The notes under the pieces: generated by a model
Databases searched by the model: none
Seen by the model: only the letters and a program-made list of their open reading frames with translations
What the model was told of the DNA's origin: nothing
NCBI RefSeq assembly: GCF_024606225.1
Contig: NZ_JAGRPU010000016.1
Span: 60,325 to 124,324, forward strand
Length of the DNA: 64,000 nt
Direction of reading: 5' to 3'
Source of the DNA: Endozoicomonas sp. ISHI1
Lineage (GTDB): Bacteria; Pseudomonadota; Gammaproteobacteria; Pseudomonadales; Endozoicomonadaceae
Program-made: the position numbers and the translations under genes
Part shown: positions 16,880-25,743 of the stretch, piece after piece
How the letters are laid out: every line of letters begins with the position of its first letter
How positions within the stretch are numbered: the stretch's first letter is position 1

Positions 16880-17433
16880 TGTGCGTCCTCTGAAGGGCTG
16901 GAAGATTCTGCATCCGGAATCTGCAGCTTTTCCAATGATGATGCGCTGATCAGCGAACAGTCTTTACTGAAATAAAAGTTGAGAGTGCCCAGGGTGAATC
17001 CCCATTTGCTGACATCAGCAATATTGAGAATCTGGCCATTTTCCTGCAGGAACAGCCAGTCATCAAACTTAACCCGCCAGTTAATACCCTTGATGGGTAA
17101 ATTCATTTCATAGGTCCAGTTAAAGGTATTGCCCTGACTTCTTCCTGTGGCCAGGCCGATCAAATCACTCGCCCGGCCTTCATAATGTCTGTCAGCCAGT
17201 ATTTTTATTTTCCACAGCCGGTTGGATGTCGAGCCATCTTCATAAATAAAGTCTTCATCCAGTATTAATTCATCGCCTTCTGTCGAACCTTTCATAATGA
17301 CTTCAAAGTGGTTCCGAATGTTCCCGAAACGATCGACAAACTCACCCCTGGCATAGGTCATGCCCTGAAAATACTGCTCAATGGTCAGAACGGGTTGATC
17401 CTGCGTGTATCGTTTCTGAAGTGCTTCCCGCAT
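16876..17433 (-). CDS. DUF3833 family protein
   Basis: A 185-residue protein of the DUF3833 type: a calycin-like beta domain with GEFVDRFGNIRNHFEVIMKG and later NWTYEMNLPIKGINWRVKFDDWLFLQ, ending with VSKWGFTLGTLNFYFSK. Many family members are lipoproteins; this one has no lipobox or signal peptide. The start is supported by GGGAGG 8 bases upstream. Located 22 bases after the CFA-synthase-like gene and overlapping the SDR by 4 bases, a gene order widely kept in ChrR/sigma-E-type lipid clusters. Confidence 0.85.
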   Translation of the reverse strand: MREALQKRYTQDQPVLTIEQYFQGMTYARGEFVDRFGNIRNHFEVIMKGSTEGDELILDEDFIYEDGSTSNRLWKIKILADRHYEGRASDLIGLATGRSQGNTFNWTYEMNLPIKGINWRVKFDDWLFLQENGQILNIADVSKWGFTLGTLNFYFSKDCSLISASSLEKLQIPDAESSSPSEDAQ

Positions 17434-17455
17434 AAATAAGACCTCCCTGCCTGCT

Positions 17456-18727
17456 TCATGAATCCGGCTTACTGATCCGATAAAGTCTCACGTCAATGCT
17501 GTCCTGCTTGAAGCCGGCTTCACAATAAGCCAGGTAGAACAACCACATACGTTTAAAATGTTCGTCAAAGCCCAGAGTCATAATCTCCGGCCAGCGTTGT
17601 CTGAATGACTCAGCCCAGATTGATAGTGTTTTAGCGTAGTCACGGCCAAAGGCATAAGTATTCTCAATAGCCAGACCTGCCTGATGACATTGATCACGGA
17701 TTACCTGATCCGTCGGCAGCATACCTCCAGGGAAGATATAACGCTGAATAAAGTCGGCTTCTGCCCGATAATCTCTGAAGCGCTCTTCATCAATGGTAAT
17801 CACCTGAATCACCGCCACTCCGCCAGGCTTGAGAGCATCACATACTTTCTGGAAATAGATGGGCCAGTGTTTCTCTCCCACCGCCTCTAACATTTCTATG
17901 GAGACAATGCGGTCATGCTGTCCCTTAATATCCCGGTAATCCTTCAAGTAAAAGTTGAAACCAGCTTCCTGCTGAACTGAATCACGGGCAAAGTGCAACT
18001 GTTCTGCGGACAAAGTCACCCCAGAGTAATTTTGTCCCCCCTGTTGCTGTAATGACCGGGCAAAGCCTCCCCAGCCACAACCAATTTCCAGAACGGAATG
18101 CTCTGGCATTATATCCAACCAGCTCAGTACCTTATTATATTTATTGGCCTGAGCCTGCTCGAGCGTTTCATCGTTGTTGCTGAATATAGCGCTGGAATAA
18201 GTCATGGAGTGATCCAGCCACAACTGATAAAAGTCATTGCCCAGATCATAATGAGCGGCAATGTTTCGACGACTTCCTGAACGACTGTTGTTGTTTAAAA
18301 GATGACTGGCTCGATTCAGTTTCCGAGACAGCCAGTTTGTGGAAAACTGTTTGTCTATTTGCTTTTCATTGAACATTCCCCAGTCCAGCAGAGCTTGCAG
18401 GTCTGGTGTATCCCAGTCCCCTTTCATGTAAGACTCTGCCAGCCCGATAACGCCCCGGTTGGCTGCCAGGAGCATACTAAAAGGACGATAAATCCTGATT
18501 CTGGCAATCGGTACGTCCCTAAGAGGCGCACCCACTTTTAACAGACTGTCTTTTTGCTGTAACTCAATACGACTCAGCGAAGCCTTTTCCAGCCTTTTCA
18601 CCAGCCACGTAAGGGCTTTGGAAGGTGCTTTGTTGAGAAAGAGTTCTCTTTCGTCATGGGCATTTGACGCACTCTGTCGGGGAGACAATCCATTCTGCGA
18701 CAGGGTTTTTCCTGAAATGTCCAACAT
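17456..18727 (-). CDS. cfa: Cyclopropane-fatty-acyl-phospholipid synthase family protein
   Basis: SAM-dependent enzyme acting on unsaturated acyl chains of membrane phospholipids. The 423-residue protein has the family's YDLGNDFYQLWLD motif, SAM motif VLEIGCGWGGFA, and IVSIEMLEAVGEKHWPIYF in the active-site region, plus FIFPGG-type RYIFPGGMLP. Close relatives in Rhodobacter singlet-oxygen regulons methylate or cyclopropanate fatty acids and take part in furan fatty acid formation; which chemistry applies here is not decidable by eye. It lies directly against the DUF1365 gene (no gap). Confidence 0.93.
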   Translation of the reverse strand: MLDISGKTLSQNGLSPRQSASNAHDERELFLNKAPSKALTWLVKRLEKASLSRIELQQKDSLLKVGAPLRDVPIARIRIYRPFSMLLAANRGVIGLAESYMKGDWDTPDLQALLDWGMFNEKQIDKQFSTNWLSRKLNRASHLLNNNSRSGSRRNIAAHYDLGNDFYQLWLDHSMTYSSAIFSNNDETLEQAQANKYNKVLSWLDIMPEHSVLEIGCGWGGFARSLQQQGGQNYSGVTLSAEQLHFARDSVQQEAGFNFYLKDYRDIKGQHDRIVSIEMLEAVGEKHWPIYFQKVCDALKPGGVAVIQVITIDEERFRDYRAEADFIQRYIFPGGMLPTDQVIRDQCHQAGLAIENTYAFGRDYAKTLSIWAESFRQRWPEIMTLGFDEHFKRMWLFYLAYCEAGFKQDSIDVRLYRISKPDS

Positions 18728-19582
18728 TTATACCCCCTGTTTCTGGTACTTTTTTTGTTCGTTCATGCTTGTCTGTTTCCCTGTGCGTTTCAGGTTGCTA
18801 TGCCAACGGTTTGTGATGCCAGGACTCCAACTGAAGAAGCGATCTTTCGGTACATGGCGAATCACCCGAATCCCTTTAATGAACAGCCGAAAAGCTTCCC
18901 AATGAATGGCCAGAGTCACTTTGAAAGCCTGCAATGGCAGAACAAACAACTGCCTGAGGATGTTCAGATCACTAAGCACCTGTCGTTCGCCTTTAAGTAC
19001 TGCTGCAAATATCCGGCCATTAGTATTGTGCAGATGAATACTCAGTTTCAGGATTTGATCGGGTAACTGTGCCTTAAAATGGTATTCACAATCGGTTTCA
19101 AAAAAGGGAGAAACATGAAGTTGCTTTTTGGCGGACTGGTGAAAGCTGACTTTATTGCTCTCACTCTTTTCTATCGGGATAACGTAACTGTGTCGTTCCC
19201 CAAAGGTGTTGGTCACTTCATAAATAAGGGCAGACAGTTTCTCCTCTGAGTCCAGACAGTAGTAGACCGTCAGGGGATTAAAGATGTAGCCAAGAACCCT
19301 GGGGTAACAGAGCATGAAGATTCGCTCAGGTATCGCTATGTCATGCGCCAACAGAAGCCCGGTTACCTGAGTTTTGAGACAGCTTCCGGAACCGTCACCA
19401 AAGTCCTTTGGATGCAAGGAGAACACATTAAATCGCTCCACCGAAAACAGCTTCAGCTGACCATCAAGGTGGTCCAGCTCATCCAGATCAATGAACCAGG
19501 AGGCAACCCGGTATGAGAAGCGATGCTTCCGGGGCCGAATACGGTTGTGCATTAACTGTCCCCAATAGACCGCTGACTTCAT
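18728..19582 (-). CDS. DUF1365 family protein
   Basis: A 284-residue DUF1365 protein: N-terminal VYWGQLMHNRIRPRKHRFSYRV, central RIFMLCYPRVLGYIFNPLTVYYC and KVSFHQSAKKQLHVSPF are family signatures. The enzymatic role is unknown, but it is almost always found between the FAD-dependent amine-oxidase-like gene and the CFA-synthase-like gene, as here. It overlaps the upstream oxidoreductase stop by 4 bases, so the pair is translationally coupled. Confidence 0.88.
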   Translation of the reverse strand: MKSAVYWGQLMHNRIRPRKHRFSYRVASWFIDLDELDHLDGQLKLFSVERFNVFSLHPKDFGDGSGSCLKTQVTGLLLAHDIAIPERIFMLCYPRVLGYIFNPLTVYYCLDSEEKLSALIYEVTNTFGERHSYVIPIEKSESNKVSFHQSAKKQLHVSPFFETDCEYHFKAQLPDQILKLSIHLHNTNGRIFAAVLKGERQVLSDLNILRQLFVLPLQAFKVTLAIHWEAFRLFIKGIRVIRHVPKDRFFSWSPGITNRWHSNLKRTGKQTSMNEQKKYQKQGV

Positions 19583-20940
19583 GACCGCCTCCTGATGCTG
19601 ACACTACTCTCTGTAGCAAGAGTGAACGGCCTTTTGCCGATACCATGTTCGGGCCAGATCAGTCTGTCATTCTGGTTTTCAACAGACCAGGGTCTTCGTT
19701 TTCCACCCAGTGCTTCTGCAACAGCCAAACCAGATTGAAGACCGTCCTCATGAAAGCCATAACCAAACCAGGCACCACAGAACCATGTGCGATTGCGGCC
19801 CTGTAACTCCCACAACCTTGATTGTGCCTCCAGGGCATTTCTATCAAACACGGGGTGGTCGTAGAGGTAGCAACCATGAATAGACTCCGGCTCTATAGCA
19901 GGATTCAGAGTGACAAATAGAGGGAGGCCTTCCAGATGCTGAAGACGATTCATCCAGTATGTGACCGAAGGTCCTTCATTGGTTTGGGTACCAAAATAGT
20001 TCCAACTCGCCCAGGCTCTTTTTCTGGTAGGCATCAGTCGTTCATCACTGTGCAAAATAGCCCGGTTTCGCTGGAAACTGAACGATCCCAATAGCAGTTG
20101 TTCCAACTCACTGGGTTCGCTCAACATGGACAGAGAAGTATCTGCATGACAGGCCATGACGACATGATCAAACTCATGTATGTCGCCCTGCAAATCTGTG
20201 ACGGTAACCCTGTCAATATGGCGTCTGACCTTTCGAACACAGCGATTCTTAATGGCCAGTCCATCCATGTCATCCAAAATGCGGCGAACATATTCTCTGC
20301 TACCGCCACTGACTGTTTGCCATTGAGGACGGTTTGTCAGCTGGAGTAAGCCATGATTCTGGCAAAACCGCATAAAAGCCAGGGCTGGATAATCCAGCAT
20401 ACGGTCAGAAGGCGTTGACCAGATAGCTGCCCCCATAGGGACCAAATGATCATCAATAAAACGTTGGCTGTAGCCGCGGCCCGTGAGCAGTTCGCGGAGA
20501 GTGACCGATGGATCCAGCTGATTCATCAACTCCGTACTGGACTGATAAAACCTGAAAATATCCACCAACATTCTCAGAAAACCGGGCTTTACGGCGTTTA
20601 ACCTCTGGGCAAACAGACCATTCAGGTCTGTTCCGGAATATTCAGTCTGCCCTTGATTCATGGAAACCGCAAAAGACATGTCCGTGTTGATAACGGGTAC
20701 GTCCAAATGGTCAAAAAAAGCCGTTAGATTAGGGTAAGTTTTATTATTAAAGACGATAAAACCTGTATCCACTGGTACAGACTGATCACCATCCTGAACC
20801 ATCACGGTATTACTGTGACCTCCAAAACGATCATCTTTTTCGAACAGGGTGACACTGTGCTGTTTAGACAGCAGCCAGGCGCTGGACAGCCCGCTGATGC
20901 CTGATCCAATTACAGCAATGCTGAGTCCTTTAGCTGTCAT
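19579..20940 (-). CDS. FAD-dependent oxidoreductase (amine-oxidase fold)
   Basis: First gene of the stress lipid operon. The FAD-binding motif IAVIGSGISGLSSAWLL begins at residue 8, followed by VTLFEKDDRFGGHSNTV; the C-terminus has WFCGAWFGYGFHEDGLQSGLAVAEAL for the flavin. Homologues in Rhodobacter's sigma-E regulon accompany the CFA-like enzyme and DUF1365, and were tied to furan fatty acid synthesis. I start at the ATG 20940: the predicted transcript begins near 20965, so the in-frame TTG at 20967 would lie at or before the transcript end, and ACAGG sits 7 bases before this ATG. Confidence 0.9.
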   Translation of the reverse strand: MTAKGLSIAVIGSGISGLSSAWLLSKQHSVTLFEKDDRFGGHSNTVMVQDGDQSVPVDTGFIVFNNKTYPNLTAFFDHLDVPVINTDMSFAVSMNQGQTEYSGTDLNGLFAQRLNAVKPGFLRMLVDIFRFYQSSTELMNQLDPSVTLRELLTGRGYSQRFIDDHLVPMGAAIWSTPSDRMLDYPALAFMRFCQNHGLLQLTNRPQWQTVSGGSREYVRRILDDMDGLAIKNRCVRKVRRHIDRVTVTDLQGDIHEFDHVVMACHADTSLSMLSEPSELEQLLLGSFSFQRNRAILHSDERLMPTRKRAWASWNYFGTQTNEGPSVTYWMNRLQHLEGLPLFVTLNPAIEPESIHGCYLYDHPVFDRNALEAQSRLWELQGRNRTWFCGAWFGYGFHEDGLQSGLAVAEALGGKRRPWSVENQNDRLIWPEHGIGKRPFTLATESSVSIRRRS

Positions 20941-20970
20941 AGGGCGGCCTGTAAACAAAATTTTCAATCA

Positions 20971-21000
20971 TTTCTACGCCTTAGTGGTTTATTTGGATCA
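20971..21000 (-). promoter_or_regulatory. ECF sigma promoter driving the lipid operon
   Basis: On the minus strand TGATCC (20995-21000), then AAA, an 18-base total spacer ending in CG, then TAGAAA (20971-20976). This is the same architecture as the plus-strand promoter 30 bases away and resembles the Rhodobacter sigma-E consensus (TGATCC, 18 bases, TAAGA). Confidence 0.8.
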
Positions 21001-21026
21001 CTACCTTTAGATGCTTCGCGTTCATG

Positions 21027-21056
21027 TGATCCAAAACACACTCATCGACGTAGACA
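21027..21056 (+). promoter_or_regulatory. ECF sigma autoregulatory promoter
   Basis: TGATCC (21027-21032), AAA start and CG end of an 18-base spacer, then TAGACA (21051-21056). It would start transcription near 21062, immediately before the sigma gene, giving autoregulation of the sigma/anti-sigma pair together with the divergent operon. Confidence 0.8.
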
Positions 21057-21117
21057 GAGACAAATGAGCCGGACACACGATATTCTGATGATAAGTCCAT
21101 CTTTGAACAGAAGCACA

Positions 21118-21675
21118 ATGGATTCAGAAAACAGTCACTCTGACACGCCAGACAAGCTCAAGCAGTCATTAGTTGATCTGGGCCGTTACCGGGACAAACA
21201 GACGTTTGCGATTCTCTACGACTTTTTTGCCCCCAGATTAAAAAGACACTTGATGACCAAAGGCGCTCACGGAGAAATGGCTGAAGAGCTGGTTCAGGAA
21301 ACTATGCTCTCTGTCTGGCGACATTGCAAAAGTTACGACCCCCGTAAATCTACGGCGTCCACCTGGATATTCAGGATAGCGCGTAACCTCTGGATTGATC
21401 GACTAAGAAAGGAAAAAGCGGACTTGATGACACCGTTGGATAATTATCCGGAAAGCCATTTTGAACCGGCCATGGCAGAGTTTGATTCAGAAAAAATCAA
21501 ATCGGCCCTCAAGAGCCTGCCTCAACAACAGGCTCAGCTGGTATACAAGGTGTACTACGAAGGAAAAAGCCACCGTGAAATTTCTGAAGACATGGACATG
21601 CCACTGGGCAGTGTAAAGTCAGGCTTGAGGCTGGCTTTCAACAAACTTCGTAGTCAGGCGGGAGAATTAAAATGA
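21118..21675 (+). CDS. ECF sigma factor of the sigma-E/ChrR (ECF11) type
   Basis: Alternative sigma factor predicted to respond to singlet oxygen or related stress. Region 2 is visible as FAILYDFFAPRLKRHLM...EELVQETMLSVWRH...STASTWIFRIARNLWIDRLRK, and region 4 as LKSLPQQQAQLVYKVYYEGKSHREISEDMDMPLGSVKSGLRLAFNKLR (two adjoining pieces). The ATG at 21118 gives 185 residues, the usual ECF size. An ATG at 21064 would lie within a few bases of the predicted transcription start and so require leaderless translation; it remains possible. Stop and chrR start overlap (ATGA). Confidence 0.93.
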   Translation: MDSENSHSDTPDKLKQSLVDLGRYRDKQTFAILYDFFAPRLKRHLMTKGAHGEMAEELVQETMLSVWRHCKSYDPRKSTASTWIFRIARNLWIDRLRKEKADLMTPLDNYPESHFEPAMAEFDSEKIKSALKSLPQQQAQLVYKVYYEGKSHREISEDMDMPLGSVKSGLRLAFNKLRSQAGELK

Positions 21676-22322
21676 CTACACATCATCCTGACCTCAGCAC
21701 CCTGATGAGTTACTCCGCAGGTAGCCTGCCCGATGCCATTGCTACTGTGGTTGCTGCTCATCTGAGTGTTTGCAGCCATTGCCGACAACAGGTTCAGGAA
21801 GCTGAACAGGTCGGTATCAGTTTGCTGGAAGAGTTGGTACCAGCGACAATGTCTGATCATGCAAAAGACGACATTCTTGCTCTACTTGATGAGACAGAGC
21901 AGGTACCCATCATCAGCAGGGAAGAACAGTATGTACCAAACGATGCTGATATACCGGCGCCTTTCAGACCCTTACTCGGATATTATCTTGACGAGCTGCA
22001 CTGGCGGTATATGGCTCCGGGACTAAAGCAATTCGTCCTGCCAGCGTCCGGTAGTAACCTGAGATTATTAAAGATCGCTCCGGGTACCTGCATGCCTTCC
22101 CATGGGCATACCGGCTCTGAGCTCACTATGGTACTGAGGGGTTCCTATTCCGATGAGCTGGGTCGATTTTGCGCTGGGGATGTCGCTGATCTGGACCCGG
22201 ACGTCCAGCATCAGCCAGTAGCAGACACCGGCGAACACTGCATTTGTCTGATTGCCACAGATGCACCTTTACGATTCAATGGTCTCGTTCCCAGGCTTCT
22301 GCAACCTTTCTTCCAGCTTTGA
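21672..22322 (+). CDS. chrR: ChrR-type zinc anti-sigma factor with cupin domain
   Basis: Anti-sigma factor that binds the adjoining ECF sigma. The N-terminal zinc-binding anti-sigma domain has HHPDLSTLMSYSAGSLPD and the H-x3-C-x2-C motif AAHLSVCSHCR; the C-terminal half is a ChrR cupin (PSHGHTGSELTMVLRGSY, LDPDVQHQPV) whose metal-binding residues are present. In Rhodobacter the cupin part is needed for response to singlet oxygen. It overlaps the sigma gene by 4 bases, and a palindromic element follows its stop by about a dozen bases and may end the transcript. Confidence 0.94.
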   Translation: MTTHHPDLSTLMSYSAGSLPDAIATVVAAHLSVCSHCRQQVQEAEQVGISLLEELVPATMSDHAKDDILALLDETEQVPIISREEQYVPNDADIPAPFRPLLGYYLDELHWRYMAPGLKQFVLPASGSNLRLLKIAPGTCMPSHGHTGSELTMVLRGSYSDELGRFCAGDVADLDPDVQHQPVADTGEHCICLIATDAPLRFNGLVPRLLQPFFQL

Positions 22323-22333
22323 GTGATGCACAC

Positions 22334-22498
22334 TAGCAGCCTGTCGGACTTAAGCGTCCGTAGCGAGGATTGCAAGAAATTGAGGATAAAAATTTCTGCT
22401 TCTGAGGAGAATAGCGAGCTATTTGACGAAGAAGCAGGAATTTTTAGACCAATTTATTGCAACCGCAGTAGGACAGCCTTAAGTCCGACAGGCTGCTA
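22334..22498. repeat. Long palindromic intergenic element, copy 2
   Basis: About 165 bp with perfect terminal inverted repeats beginning TAGCAGCCTGTCGGACTTAAG. It is the same element as 4836-4997 in reverse orientation and has the same central segment (CGTCAAATAGCTCGCTATTC in complement). It lies directly after chrR. Confidence 0.88.
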
Positions 22499-22515
22499 GC
22501 TCAAGGGTGCCCTGG

Positions 22516-22524
22516 TTATCCACA
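22516..22524 (+). promoter_or_regulatory. Perfect DnaA box (TTATCCACA)
   Basis: Exact match to the 9-base DnaA box. A second exact copy (22664-22672) and an inverted 8/9 match (22678-22686) lie within 170 bases in an AT-rich spacer. Confidence 0.55.
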
Positions 22525-22608
22525 ACCTTGATGCATTTTTGTCAGGTAAATCTATACGACAGCCTTTAAACATTTGCAGAATTAACTGGTTATTTTTTGA
22601 GCAGTTAA

Positions 22609-22634
22609 TGAAAAACCCCTATTTAATGGGGGTT
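22609..22634 (-). terminator. Intrinsic terminator of the membrane-anchored methyltransferase gene
   Basis: On the minus strand AACCCCC, a short AT loop, then AGGGGTT followed by TTTTC. It lies about 70 bases after that gene's stop codon. Confidence 0.75.
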
Positions 22635-22663
22635 CCATATGTATCCAAAAACAAGTCACAAGG

Positions 22664-22686
22664 TTATCCACAATATCTGTGGATAG
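22664..22686. promoter_or_regulatory. Pair of facing DnaA boxes
   Basis: TTATCCACA (22664-22672) and, 5 bases on, TGTGGATAG (22678-22686; one mismatch in the opposite orientation) form an inverted pair. Confidence 0.5.
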
Positions 22687-22702
22687 TGAAATATAACTGT
22701 CA

Positions 22703-23611
22703 TTATCGTGCTGAAATGACGTGATATTCCAGCAATCCCCGATGTTGCATCCAGCGGATAAACCAGACCAGTAACCTCAAACGAATCCAGACTTTTGGAC
22801 GGGTAACAGGCGACAATTGTCGATAGTGTTGTGAGAACCAGAAGCAGAAGCCAGAAAGTACATCCTGACTGATGTCTGCACACTCAACTTTTTCAAAGCC
22901 TGCTTCTTTCAGATGGGATTCATACTTTTGCCGAACCATCAAGCCTGCCGCAGAGATACCACAGGGTCTTGCCAGCAGGTTGACCATTCTCCGTTCCATA
23001 CGATCCTTGAAAGGACGGCTGAGTACCATATCGGTTAAGGTAAGGCTGCCTCCTTCCTTAATCACTTTTCTGGCGTTGTTGAAAAAGCGTGCTTTATTAT
23101 CAAACTGGTAAGCGCAATCAAGCGCCAGCAGTTTGTCAAAAGAGTCTGCCTCCAGCTTGGCCAGCTCCAGCTCATGGCCTCTTACCAGCTTTAGCTGATC
23201 ATAGTGATCACACTGATCCTGAGCGCCTGCCAGCAGCTGTTCCGTTTCGGCCAATGCGGTGAGTGACTCAACCTGATAATAATCAAGCCAGACCAGAAGT
23301 TGATCGTAACTGGAAAAACCAACATCCAGTACTTTGTCCTGATTGGAGAGACAGGCTTTATCGGCAAGAAGACCGGCCAGCTCGGAGCAGGCATGACCAT
23401 AATCTGAAGTTTCGCGCCAATAACCGATTAACCTCCAGCCTGAAGAGGTAGATACCCCACTGTTAAGAAGCCACTGATCAGCCAGCATGCCCCGCTCTCC
23501 GTTAGAAGGCGGCCACCAGATACTGATGATAAGACTGATCAATTGGGATAGCAGTCCCGACATGACCAGCCAGGTTAACAGGATGCCGGATAGAAATGCG
23601 AAAATGGTCAT
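22703..23611 (-). CDS. Membrane-anchored SAM-dependent methyltransferase
   Basis: A 302-residue protein with an N-terminal hydrophobic segment (residues about 3-33, IFAFLSGILLTWLVM...LISLIISIWW) followed by a methyltransferase domain: KVLDVGFSSYDQLLVWL near 93 is a divergent motif I (GFSS in place of GxGxG), with FDKLLALDCAYQFDNKARFF and LKEGG-like VIKEGGSLTLTDMVLS as later motifs. The pattern resembles sterol or fatty-acid C-methyltransferase-like enzymes. Its position beside the CFA/ChrR locus suggests a lipid substrate. It ends with its own terminator and converges with chrR. Confidence 0.8.
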   Translation of the reverse strand: MTIFAFLSGILLTWLVMSGLLSQLISLIISIWWPPSNGERGMLADQWLLNSGVSTSSGWRLIGYWRETSDYGHACSELAGLLADKACLSNQDKVLDVGFSSYDQLLVWLDYYQVESLTALAETEQLLAGAQDQCDHYDQLKLVRGHELELAKLEADSFDKLLALDCAYQFDNKARFFNNARKVIKEGGSLTLTDMVLSRPFKDRMERRMVNLLARPCGISAAGLMVRQKYESHLKEAGFEKVECADISQDVLSGFCFWFSQHYRQLSPVTRPKVWIRLRLLVWFIRWMQHRGLLEYHVISAR

Positions 23612-23704
23612 AAGATATAAATCACTGATTCCTTTGGATAAGCCTGTATGTGCGTGCAGTGCTCGTGCGGCTACCTGATATTAGAGGGATACTTCTTCTA
23701 TTAC

Positions 23705-23732
23705 TAGCAGCCTTAAGTCCGACAGGCTGCTA
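23705..23732. repeat. Mini-palindrome derived from the repeat ends
   Basis: TAGCAGCC then TTAAGTCCGACAGGCTGCTA: the two terminal repeats of the palindromic element joined with the interior missing. It abuts a full-length variant element, sharing the bases TA. Confidence 0.65.
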
Positions 23733-23894
23733 GGAGCCTGACCGAGAATAGCTGCCCTACTGCGGCGGCAGCAAATTGGTCTGAAAATCCGCTTTTGTTC
23801 GTCAAATAGCTCGCTATTCTCCTCACAAAACCGAATTTTCATCCTCAATTTTCTGCCGTCCTCGCTACGGGCGCTATTCTCGGTCAGGCTCCTA
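23731..23894. repeat. Long palindromic element, variant-end copy 3
   Basis: About 164 bp with the same centre (CGTCAAATAGCTCGCTATTC) as the other copies but with different terminal repeats, TAGGAGCCTGACCGAGAATAGC at one end and its exact complement at the other. Changes on both arms match, so pairing is preserved. Confidence 0.85.
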
Positions 23895-24080
23895 GTGACA
23901 CCCTTTAAACTCAGGGGCAGCAGTCGTTTGCTGGCGAGCAGTAATAAGTATCAACCATAACAAGCATGGAGCACCTCTAATAACTAAAAAGGTGCGTTTG
24001 TGTGATAATTGGCGGTTTACCTATTCAATGATCCAAAGGGTGTGTCTGGTCGGCAGATCGCCAAGGGAGAAAACACAGTT
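23895..24080. other. Leader region of ybiT
   Basis: Together with the repeats at 23705-23894 this fills the roughly 470-base gap before ybiT. I see no additional gene. An in-frame extension of ybiT to 24009 has no ribosome-binding site. Confidence 0.4.
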
Positions 24081-25679
24081 ATGCTGATAACGTCTAACGT
24101 GACCATGCAATTCGGGGATAAACCCCTGTTTGAAGACATCTCCGTCAAGTTTGGTGATGGCAACCGCTACGGTCTGATCGGTGCCAATGGTTGTGGTAAG
24201 TCCACCCTGATGAAAATCATCAGTGGCGAACTGGAGCCCTCTGCCGGTAATGTCAGCTATGATCCCAACGAGCGCATTGCCAAGCTAAATCAGGATCAGT
24301 TTGCCTATGAAGAAAACACGGTCATTGATACCGTAATTATGGGGCATTCTGAACTCTGGAAGGTTAAGGAAGAGCGTGACCGCATTTACGCCAAGGGAGA
24401 CATGACGGAAGAAGAAGGTATGCGTGTTGCAGACCTGGAAGTTCTGTTTGGTGAAATGGACGGTTATTCCGCTGAAGCCCGCGCCGGTGAACTGCTGCTG
24501 GGTCTGGATATTCCACTGGAACAACACTACGGCCCAATGAGTGCTGTTGCCCCGGGCTGGAAGCTGCGTGTTCTGTTGGCGCAGGTATTGTTTGCCGATC
24601 CCGACATCATGCTGCTGGACGAACCCACCAACAACCTGGACATTAATGCGATCCGCTGGCTGGAAGGGATACTCAAGCAGCGCGACTGTACCATGATCAT
24701 CATTTCCCACGACCGTCACTTCCTGAACAGTGTTTGCACTCACATGGCCGATCTGGACTATGGCGAGCTGCGAATGTTCCCCGGTAATTACGACGAGTAC
24801 ATGATAGCGGCTACCCAGGCTCGTGAGCGAATGCAGGCTGATAATGCCAGGAAGAAAGCCCAGATTGCCGAGCTTCAGAGCTTTGTCAGTCGCTTTTCTG
24901 CCAATGCGTCCAAAGCCAGACAGGCGACCTCGAGGGCCAAGCTGATCGACAAGATCAAGCTAGAAGAGGTTAAACCTTCCAGCCGACAGAACCCGTTCAT
25001 CCGTTTTGAACAGGAAAAGAAACTGTTCCGTAATGCGCTGGTGATGGAAAAAATGTCTCAGGGCTATGAGGACAAGCCGCTGTTCAATGACGTTAACCTG
25101 ATGGTTGAAGTGGGTGAGCGCATCGCCATCATTGGTCAGAACGGTATTGGCAAGTCCACACTGCTGCACACTCTGGCCGGCAAGATGGCACCCAAGGGCG
25201 GTACTATCCAGTGGTCCGAGAATGCTGACATCGGTTACTACGCCCAGAATCATAGCGACGAGTTTGATAAGGACATGAACCTGTTCGACTGGATGGGGCA
25301 ATGGATGAACGAAGGCGACGATGAGCAGGTGATCCGTGGTGTACTGGGTCGTATGCTGTTCTCTCAGAGCGACATCAAAAAGTCAGTCCGTGTTATTTCC
25401 GGTGGTGAGCAGGGCCGTATGTTGTTCGGTAAACTGATTCAGCAAAAGCCCAATGTATTACTGATGGATGAACCTACCAACCACATGGACATGGAATCCA
25501 TTGAATCCCTTAACCTGGCGTTGGAAAACTACCCGGGCACACTGATCTTTGTCAGCCATGACCGTCAGTTTGTATCGTCTCTGGCGACCCGCATCATTGA
25601 AATCACGGAAGATGGTGTCGTCGATTTCCACGGAACTTACGACGATTACCTACGCAAACAGGGTGTTGTTGAAGAGTAA
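24081..25679 (+). CDS. ybiT: ABC-F ATPase YbiT
   Basis: Soluble ABC-F protein with two ATPase domains and no membrane part; members act on the ribosomal E site. Walker A motifs are [10 protein letters not shown] (residues about 34-43) and [10 protein letters not shown] (near 351); signature-type sequences are [12 protein letters not shown] and [12 protein letters not shown]; Walker B sequences [10 protein letters not shown] and [10 protein letters not shown]. The linker between domains is the charged helical arm [21 protein letters not shown] use the ATG at 24081, which gives [12 protein letters not shown], the family's usual first residues. Length 532 fits YbiT. Confidence 0.94.
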   Translation: MLITSNVTMQFGDKPLFEDISVKFGDGNRYGLIGANGCGKSTLMKIISGELEPSAGNVSYDPNERIAKLNQDQFAYEENTVIDTVIMGHSELWKVKEERDRIYAKGDMTEEEGMRVADLEVLFGEMDGYSAEARAGELLLGLDIPLEQHYGPMSAVAPGWKLRVLLAQVLFADPDIMLLDEPTNNLDINAIRWLEGILKQRDCTMIIISHDRHFLNSVCTHMADLDYGELRMFPGNYDEYMIAATQARERMQADNARKKAQIAELQSFVSRFSANASKARQATSRAKLIDKIKLEEVKPSSRQNPFIRFEQEKKLFRNALVMEKMSQGYEDKPLFNDVNLMVEVGERIAIIGQNGIGKSTLLHTLAGKMAPKGGTIQWSENADIGYYAQNHSDEFDKDMNLFDWMGQWMNEGDDEQVIRGVLGRMLFSQSDIKKSVRVISGGEQGRMLFGKLIQQKPNVLLMDEPTNHMDMESIESLNLALENYPGTLIFVSHDRQFVSSLATRIIEITEDGVVDFHGTYDDYLRKQGVVEE

Positions 25680-25743
25680 TTTTGTTGAAGAGCAAATAGC
25701 TAATGGGGCAGAGATTTCTCCGCCCTGTTCGAGACTCAACGGT

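Noticed and set aside
23612..23641. A TTATCC-N18-TATC pattern upstream of the membrane-anchored methyltransferase
   Set aside because: Two mismatches to the ECF pattern, and the predicted transcript start would fall inside the coding region.
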